Assembly: GCF_032062135.1 (NCBI RefSeq)
Contig: NC_092860.1
Span: forward strand, 129,612,860 to 129,676,859
Direction: 5' to 3'
DNA: 64,000 nt
From: Pyxicephalus adspersus
Taxonomy: Eukaryota; Chordata; Amphibia; Anura; Pyxicephalidae
The position numbers were made by a program, and so were the translations under genes. Below the pieces are notes generated by a model, which was not told the DNA's origin, did no database searches, and was given only the letters and a program-made list of their open reading frames with translations. Positions within the stretch are counted from its first letter, which is position 1. Every line of letters starts with the position of its first letter. Below are positions 56,415 to 64,000 of this stretch, piece after piece.

Positions 56415-59400
56415 ATGTTCTTAGTTTAAAACATTGAAGAACACCAAGGCACTAGAAATATTAAAATGTAATTTTATAGGGATGAATTTATACATTTTGA
56501 CCATCTTACATTCAACTCAAAATGTCCAGTTTTGGGGCTTTATATGAGGCTGTAGAAAATGTATGGAAGTGTATGTGGGGCAAAATATGTCACTTCAAAA
56601 CATTCCTTAAAATGTGTCAATTTCAAACATTACTGAATTTCACTTAACTTTAAATATTTGTAAATGTTCATTGTTCAAACTTTTGAAACCAAGATGTGTG
56701 GGCAGGGAAAAGTTTGGCTAAGTCTACCTGGACTGTCAACCTAGCTTTTAAATTGGGAGTTTAAATACCCATGTTTAAAATTCCCATTTATTCCAGTGGG
56801 CCAGTCCACACCAGAGCTTTTTTCTAAAGGGCTGTAAAAAGAATTGAAACACTCAAAAATACCTAAACTGCATTAACTGCATTTAAATGCTCCAATACCA
56901 CTATTGACATAAATAGGGCAGTTTGGCTAGTTTTTTGGGTGTCCCTGGAGTGTTTGTTGCCTTTATGGGAATTTTAACACTTTACAAATGCTGTAGGATG
57001 TGTTTTCTTTACTGCCGATCAAGAAAAGCTCTGATGTGTACTGGCCCAAAGGATATTTAATCTTATTTATTAACAAAAGGAAATGGGATGCCGCAAGAAT
57101 GGGAGCCCACACTACTAACAGTACACATAAAAAGCTCTAGAACCTACACCAACAATGAAAAAATGGGGAAAATAGCGTGTAGCCCTTTTTGGCAAAACAG
57201 ACATCTGATTGCCCTCAACACTGAAATGGCCATATACCCTCACTGTGTATATTGGAACTGGGTAGCCCCCCAACCATTCTTATTCAGCTAATAATTCTTC
57301 TCATTGTATGGTGAAGAGCTGCCAGTGGAGGATGGGTCTTCGTGTATTTGGACATTGCTGAACCCTGCAAAGGTAAGTATTGGTTAAAAAAATAAGATAC
57401 TTTTTACCAGCCCAGTGCAAAACAATAGGAATTTTCACAGTAGAATTTTTAGATGGGTAAAAGTGATGATGAAAACCCTATTGTATGTAAAAGTTCTTTT
57501 TAATGAGGAAAATAGGTCTCCCTGAACCCCTCATCAATTTTGGTGACAATGCAATGCTCAGGGGCTTTGCAATTAACATAAACATTTGGCAATCAAAAAT
57601 GACTACTTCCACTTGTGTTTATTGTTATAGAATTAAACATGCTTTTTTCTATTTTGTCCCATGTTCCCACAGGTCCCCCAGACAGCCTTTCAAATTTTTG
57701 TAACGATATATATTGTAAGTTCTTTTAGGCGGTGCCTTCTCCTCCTACTCTTTATTGTTTGTATGTAACAGTCATTTGCAACCCCTATTTAATGTACATT
57801 GCTGTGTAATATGTTGAGAAAATTAAATGAAATAATAATTAAGAAATTAAGTTTAATAATTAAAAAAATACTTTGCTGTGTTAATGTTTAGGGACTTTGC
57901 AAATACCTTTCAGCAGTCATATACTTCAGTGCAATGTGTTCTTAAAATTAAAATTTGTGAAGTTGAATAAAAATGTCTACCATGAATCCATTTTATTTAA
58001 ATTAATATTAGCAATCTTGTCCATTCTTAATGATAAAATGACAAAAGTTACATATGTAAAGATGTAAAAACTTTCCTCAATATTGTAGAAATGGGTATGG
58101 TTACATTATGTGCATTCATATGAAATATTTATGACAAGGATGTAGTAATGTGTTGGGGATGTAGTAAAATAATTAGTAATGTATATCAGAATCATAACTA
58201 AGGTTTAGTAATGCTGCATACCATGAGACTAACTATTTCCACTGTGTCCTGTCTCATGCTGGCTGCATTAAATCTGAAGCTTAAGGTTTACAGGGAATGG
58301 CAGCATTACCTAGATTCCGAATGCTATTGTGAAAGAGATGGTGTATTTAATGATAAATTTCAGCTTTTCTGCATCACTGATTGCCATAAGTTTTCAGGCC
58401 TTGTCATGAAATAAGAACACAAGGAGATAAGATAGTTTAGAAATGAAAGCAGCTTTAGTCAGCAAATAATCCCAAGCTTGGAAGAATTTTGACATCATGG
58501 TTTTCCAGAAAGTAGATGTGTCGACAAGTACTGTATGTTCCTAACACTTGGTAATCTTTAGTGTTCAAAACAAACATAATGCTTAACTTTTATTAAAAAC
58601 CATCTAAAAAGTTGTTTGGAAATTAAAAAGAAATTATAATAACAATTCCATTTAAATACAAACGCATTTAAACGGGATACTAGGCATCTAAGTACACTGA
58701 TAATAAGGAATAGATTGGGAGAGATATCAAAAGAGAAAATGATGCAACGAGTTAGAAGAAGAACAAAAGAAGACCTCACTGGTGTGACCATCAGTTTACC
58801 AAAAAAGGAGCAGATGTGATGTTGTAATTCAGTTGTATTCAGTATTACTACATGTTGTATCATATGGAAAAAAAATTGGAGCACCTGAGTGCCAATGACT
58901 AAAAAAAAGCCATTTCTGTGCTGTGTGTTGAAATGAGCTATAGAATAGGAAAAGTTTTAACAGATAATGCAATTTTATTATTGATCACTTACTTGACTCC
59001 ACTTGCACTAAAATTTAACGGTATGAAAGTTTTTTTTAACCAAAAGCCCTATTCTTATGCCAAAATGCTGCATTAAAATTCAAAAATAATGATAATAAAA
59101 CTCAGAGGTAAATTAGTTGGCTATAGTATAGAAATAGATAGTATAGTATAGAAATAATGAAGTCATTTAAACCAAGTTTGCTCTGGGTTTGAGATTCTAA
59201 AGTACAGAAAGTCAGAATTAGCCAGGTAACTAGCCAGGAAAATAGCAATTATGGAAGGAGACCAACAGTGACAATCCTCATACTTTCCTCATAGGAGAAT
59301 CCTTAATTTACTTGCTTCAAATTCTACCTGTAGTGCCTAGGTGAGAGCAACATCTCCATCATTTTGGAAAAATCAAAAGGAGTACTAAGTGGCCTAAATC

Positions 59401-59744
59401 TAACAAGAAGATGATTTTGCACTATGCTAGAGCTATCTCATACAATTTGGCCTGCTCATAATTCTTTGGAAACCCCAGCATGGTGACATCACCCCTATGG
59501 AATTTATGGGGAAATGTAAGTATATTAACTAACCTTTCCCCACGTTTTTTTTTAATGATAATTTATTTATTTTAGTCCAGTTTTTTTGCATGGGGGAGAG
59601 GATCCTAAGTTATCAGGAATAAGTGTTGTTGGCTACTGTATTCCTCAGTCAGGATTTAGTGTTTCCTTACAATATTCAGTATTATATGACTTCTCTGACA
59701 TTGTCGTACCAAGTGTAAATTAGCTTCCTGGTTAAAATATGCCT
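56415..59744. other. Intergenic AT-rich DNA, no gene seen
   Basis: There is a small tandem duplication of TATAGTATAGAAATA near 59122-59157. The frame at 58558-58884 minus (108 codons) is Phe-, Leu- and Ile-rich with no domain and is not accepted. Nothing else recognised. Confidence 0.5.
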
Positions 59745-60121
59745 CAGTGGTTCCCAACCTTTTGCAGATCACGGACCACTAAATCCACAGACTGCAGACT
59801 GCAAATGCGAGGGGAGCCATGTGTCACTCAAAGGGGAAAAAACTTCCCTCCATAGTGACGTCATGAAGCCAGAACCTGCCCACTCTCCCATCACAGGTCT
59901 GAGTCTGCGATGGGAGAGTGGACGGGTTGTGTTCAAAGACACAACTCACCCACCTCCCTGAGCCTGCCATGTCTCTGGGAGACATGATCCACTGCTCTGG
60001 CTGGTGCACCCCCAAGCGCAGTCCTTCTACTGGCCCCACTGGTGGGTGCACCGGCCAGAGCTAAGGCCCACCTGTCAGACGGCCGTAGTCCACTAGTAGG
60101 ACTGGGGGGTGGGAACCTCTG
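59745..60121 (+). mobile_element. hAT-like MITE, family D, longer copy
   Basis: The left end is CAGTGGTTCCCAACCTTTTG followed by CACGGACCACTAAATC. The right end GGTGGGAACCTCTG reverses to CAGAGGTTCCCACC. The body shares TGTGTCACTCAAAGGGG, TAGTGACGTCATGA and the CCCACTCTCCCATC / GATGGGAGAGTGG hairpin with the 56134 copy. The 3' part is longer and GC-rich. Flanking 8-mers match poorly. The frames at 59824-60244 (minus) run through it. Confidence 0.82.
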
Positions 60122-60429
60122 GCTTACCTTATTTCTTGCTTTTCTTCTCCGATGTCTGATGTCTTGAAATGTGTGTGCCATTTTACATAATGATAATAGA
60201 GAATTTTCACTGTTTTCCACTGTCTCAGCAACAAAATGATGCACCTTTGTGGAAACAGTTGGAAGGAGAGGGGGAATTGTGCAGGGGCAAGTCCAAGTAG
60301 ATTTTCAGGTCACACTTCATTCACTTTAAGGCAAAGAGTGTTTTTTTCTGTACAAATTGAGATATTTTGCTAACGTTTGCACTTGTACAAAATTCCTTTT
60401 TTTAATTTACAAATATATATATTTTTTTA

Positions 60430-61130
60430 TTATGTGAAAAACGTGATTCTAAATTTCAGTCCTTTTCATTTTACCATTTCATGTCCTATTTCCTCTGCGG
60501 ACATCAGTTGCTATTTTGCCTTTACTCTGGGTTTTATTATGCTCTAGATGGGAAATCACATGACTGTGGCCTACTTTTGCACTGGCAGTTCAGCCGTTAC
60601 ATCCGTGTCCTATTGTCCCTTAAGAAATTAAGAATCGTATTGTGAGCTAAATTCAGTTAAACATATTTAACATATTTATGTTCTGTATACTTGGCAGCTG
60701 AAAGGCTTTACAAGAGTCGGATAATTATGTTCTTTTTGGTTCTTATAATACCAAATATGCAGGGTTTGTAACAAATAAATGCAGAGCTTTATTGCGTTAC
60801 TGCAAAACTAGGTTAAACTATTAAAATTACTTCCACTGGAATCCTACAAGAATAATCTGTTTTTTTGTAATACAGATAATATATGAGTTTTGCTTTCAAA
60901 AAGATATTACTAATAACCAGCATAGCTATTGTCTGGTGTATTTTAGCACCATGAACAATTTATATTTATTTTGCCTAAGGAAAAACTGTAAGAGAAAAAA
61001 AGAGGGGGAGAGAGAGAGGAGATCTCCTGTCGTTACAAGTTTCTTATTTCACAGCTTTAATTTTGAAGCTCGGGGAACACTAAGCCTACGAAGGATTCAC
61101 AAATTAAGCACATCATGTCTAAATGTCTTT
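60430..61130. promoter_or_regulatory. Candidate conserved noncoding DNA
   Basis: Mostly repeat-free complex sequence, for example CTCTGCGGACATCAGTTGCT and CACATGACTGTGGCC, which holds a CACATG/CACGTG-like E-box word. A purine run AGAGAAAAAAAGAGGGGGAG occurs near 60990. Evidence is texture only. Confidence 0.2.
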
Positions 61131-63897
61131 AAATTGTGACTACAGCATATGGTTTATAAATTGTAGCAGGTGGGTTAGAACAGGTGGTCAGCAGAAAGTG
61201 AGTGCATTGTTGAATGCACCATGAGAAATAAAAATGATGAAATATTGAAGTGTTTGTTTATATGAGATGCAAAAATAAATTAAGTGAATGATGAATGCTA
61301 TTGGCATGTTCTGTGGCACCATGACTTCTAGTGTAGTAACCTTTTATAAGGGTAGGTAAATTGAATAGTGATATATACGTGCAGGGAGAACAGGGCATTG
61401 GTAATTCTGTTTTGTATCTTACTATCCCACCGTACAATTTTTTTGTTCAGATCAATAAGAGGGGATCATTTTTCCCTGACAGAGAGATAGCAATAAAATC
61501 TGACATGTGATTTGACCCTCCCTTGCTTTATCCAAATTTAAAAAAAAAGTATTTTCTAGAGAAGCACTTTATTTATTTTGTCTTGTTTTGTCTTTTTGAA
61601 GTGTTGGGGATTTCTTTCTGTTCTCCAGTTTGTATTTGTTATATTCTCTCATTGCATTATAAAATGGTAATAAAGTGTTTTAAAGCTGACCTAAAGAGAT
61701 AAAATATATACTAAACCACCATAGATTCCAATATAATAATTATAAGGTATTATTAGGTTAACTAGAAAATGCTTCATTGAGGGATATGAAGTAAAAATTG
61801 AGAAACAGATTGTGAAATTATTATTATCATAAATACCAGATTTAATATTTAATTATTTGATTGTGAGTGAGCGGCTAGATCAGTAAACTGTATTTTTGAG
61901 GGAAAGAACATGACACATGTAAATACATGGGCACCTATAGATGGTTTAAATGTGAATGATGCAAGTTAATTAAAGAATGTTAAATGACAATATACTACAT
62001 TTGAGTATTTGCTAACAAAATATATTTAATACTTCTCCATGTACATCTTCTTCATATGTCTTAATAAAAGATATTGTACTATGCTGATAAGGAACATACG
62101 GGCAGTAGAGGGGAACAGAATAATGACTCATCAATATCCTTTTATTGTCCAATCACAGACTGGGGGTTGGAGGGGGCAGGGACTATGCAACTATGTGAAT
62201 CCCAGGACTAACTGGACAAAATTGCAAATCCTTTACTAAGTAAAACAATCACATTTTAACTATTAATACAGACATTAATATACAGGTATCAGAATGTTTT
62301 TACCTATAGTTGTCTCTAGAGCCTAACCCAACTTGTTCTTTAACCTATTATTTGTAGTAATGGCCATGTAACTGCAACCATTGATATAAAGTGCTGTAAT
62401 GCATATAACATGAATCGACACGTTGTTGTATATTTCAATGTGAGACAAAAACACTTGTGTTATAATGCACCACATTGCACAGCAATGCAGGGTAGTGTGT
62501 TGCATTGTGGTGTGTTAGAAAAAACACATCGAGCATTAGCATGTTTGGGCAATTCATTAATGTATAGTATGGTCCGTCCTAATAAATGCACATAAATGCA
62601 CAAAATAACTCACTCTCACAATCTAAAACGGCATAAATGTGTCTGAGCAGGTAAAACCTTTAAGATTTGATACTTTTTATGTTGAGAATTAGGTCTTACA
62701 TTTTAAAGAAATTATCTAATCTTGCAGTCCTGAGTTCTCAAATCTATACTGCAGCTGAAGTGGAAAATTAAATTTTTGTCACAGGTTGTCATCTTTTTAT
62801 AGATTAACAAGGGTTATTCATTTATAAAATCATAATGGGTAAATCTTTAAAAAGAACCCACAGGTCACATTATTGTGAAATCTTTCAAATGTCCACATCA
62901 TTGAGTTAGGAGCAGAGACAAAATCACACAAAAGCCATAGAAAGGATTGATATTTGATTTGTTGGCCATTACAATGGGCCAGCAAACAACCAGAAAATCC
63001 TAGATCAAAATTTCATTTTATAACTTGCTGATGGCTAATACTAAAATGTTGATTTAATCGGTTTCACTTGATGGTCAGAAGAATAAAGACTTCACCACCA
63101 GCAGCTTATTATTCAGCATTGAGCTATAATATATGGCAGTGTCTCATAGAGAACCTTAAGGCATAGTGGGGTCAACTAAATGCTTTTTATTTCCTTTCAA
63201 AAGTTGAGAATAGGAAAGCTGTTCATTTTCAAAAATTGCATCATAAAACAGTATAGGAATGGTGTGCCAAGTGACAGAAAAGATCTAGGCAGATCTGAAC
63301 GCATTCATATAAAATGAGATTTAAGTTAAAACTAAGGTAAAATGTTGCATTATGCATAGGAGCTTTGAAGAGTGTTTAAAAATAGCAATGCCAGGAATGT
63401 GAGCCGGCCAGAAATTTACAGACAGTTCTTAAAGCTGAAGTTCAGGGAAAAAAAGCCAAATATTTATATAAAATACATATCATGGAGCTATTTACCTGCC
63501 AAAGGAATTTTATGTCTGTCCATTCATAGATTTACACAGCTTTGTCATGCCACATAGCCCAGCTTAGTAAGAAGAACTGATTGTTCTCTGATGTGGGTTG
63601 GTAATATTTAAAGATCTCATCAACCCCTCCCATGATTGGCCAATAGGAGGGAACACAGCAGATTGAGTAGCCCATCTTTCTGTCACCCTCATTTCTCAAC
63701 GAATATAATCTTTGCACTGCAGAACCCTTTTCTAAACACTGTACTGCAGACAACGTCTTGTTGATGGCATGTCAAATCCTCGTACAGTATATATTTATAC
63801 CTGCATTATTGTTGGACCTCAGTACAATGCACTGTGTCATCATGAAAAGAGTGTAACAAACACATGTCTTAGGTGGCATGAGTTTGTCTCACAGTTT
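61131..63897. other. Intergenic AT-rich DNA, no gene seen
   Basis: Around 62468-62513 a loose hairpin pairs CACCACATTGCA with TTGCATTGTGGTG and may be a remnant of a small MITE. No gene recognised. Confidence 0.5.
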
Positions 63898-64000
63898 GGG
63901 CCTGATTTATTCAAGCTCTCCAAGAGGGGAAGGGATACACTACCATCAGTAAAGCTGGGTAATTCAGCAAACCTGGAATGAGTTTCTTAAAAGTCATTTG
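63898..64000. mobile_element. Palindromic MITE, family A, cut by window end
   Basis: It begins GGGCCTGATTTATTCAAGCT and shows the left arm (AGTAAAGCTGGGTAATTCAG, CAAACCTGGAATG). The right arm would lie beyond the window. Confidence 0.9.

Noticed and set aside
58558..58884. 108-codon minus-strand frame rich in Phe, Leu and Ile
   Set aside because: The composition is what AT-rich DNA gives by chance. No domain, no conserved motif and no splice signals that make sense.
59745..60121. Exact 8-bp duplication around this hAT copy
   Set aside because: Flanks ATATGCCT and GCTTACCT match at only 4 of 8 positions. Family membership rests on ends and body instead.
1..64000. CRISPR arrays, bacterial operons, rRNA and tRNA genes
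   Set aside because: No regularly spaced repeats with unique spacers, no ribosome-binding-site-plus-gene arrangement and no rRNA or tRNA signature sequence was seen on either strand.

Overview
The window looks like AT-rich, gene-poor nuclear DNA of a vertebrate, most likely a frog (probably a ranoid or other neobatrachian). This rests on the repeat content: many short, strongly palindromic non-autonomous DNA transposons of kinds I associate with frog genomes, plus mariner, Tc1, hAT, Tigger/pogo and LTR remnants. The species call is inference. Long AT dinucleotide tracts, homopolymers and multiply disabled transposases fit a large eukaryotic genome. Nothing suggests a bacterium, phage or organelle.

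I recognise no host protein-coding exon, rRNA, tRNA or CRISPR array. The longest open frames (60-130 codons) look like chance frames or lie inside repeats. The only recognisable coding sequence is transposase debris: a broken mariner transposase on the minus strand (29830-30349) and an internally deleted Tc1-like transposase on the plus strand (42040-42305).

Layout. 1-11.5 kb: microsatellites, two copies of the commonest palindromic MITE, a possible conserved noncoding block near 5.6-6.1 kb, and a cluster of three DNA elements (7673-8216 piggyBac-like, 8227-8491, 9352-10109). 11.5-25.4 kb: a solo LTR with a perfect 5-bp duplication (11545-12033), a second LTR-like piece (17640-18252), a 744-bp hAT-like element (13463-14206), Tigger/pogo-like elements and a hAT-like foldback (24785-25122). 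25.4-36 kb: a hAT MITE with near-matching 8-bp duplications (28798-29080), the mariner relic, and a complete hAT MITE with a perfect 8-bp duplication (34183-34458). 36-45 kb: two quiet, repeat-free blocks that look like conserved noncoding candidates, flanking the Tc1 relic and a Tigger-like element. 45.9-54.3 kb: the most structured part, with two large elements built from serial hairpins (45923-46500 and 51541-52310), another palindromic MITE (49354-49693), a microRNA-like hairpin (49758-49843) and a 185-bp foldback (54129-54313). 54.5-64 kb: more MITEs and two further hAT copies (56134-56406, 59745-60121).

There is no pathway or operon here. The story is transposon biology: at least six families, almost all non-autonomous, several with intact target-site duplications, lying in what is probably a gene desert or a very long intron. 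All element boundaries were found by eye by pairing ends within the window; no database was searched.
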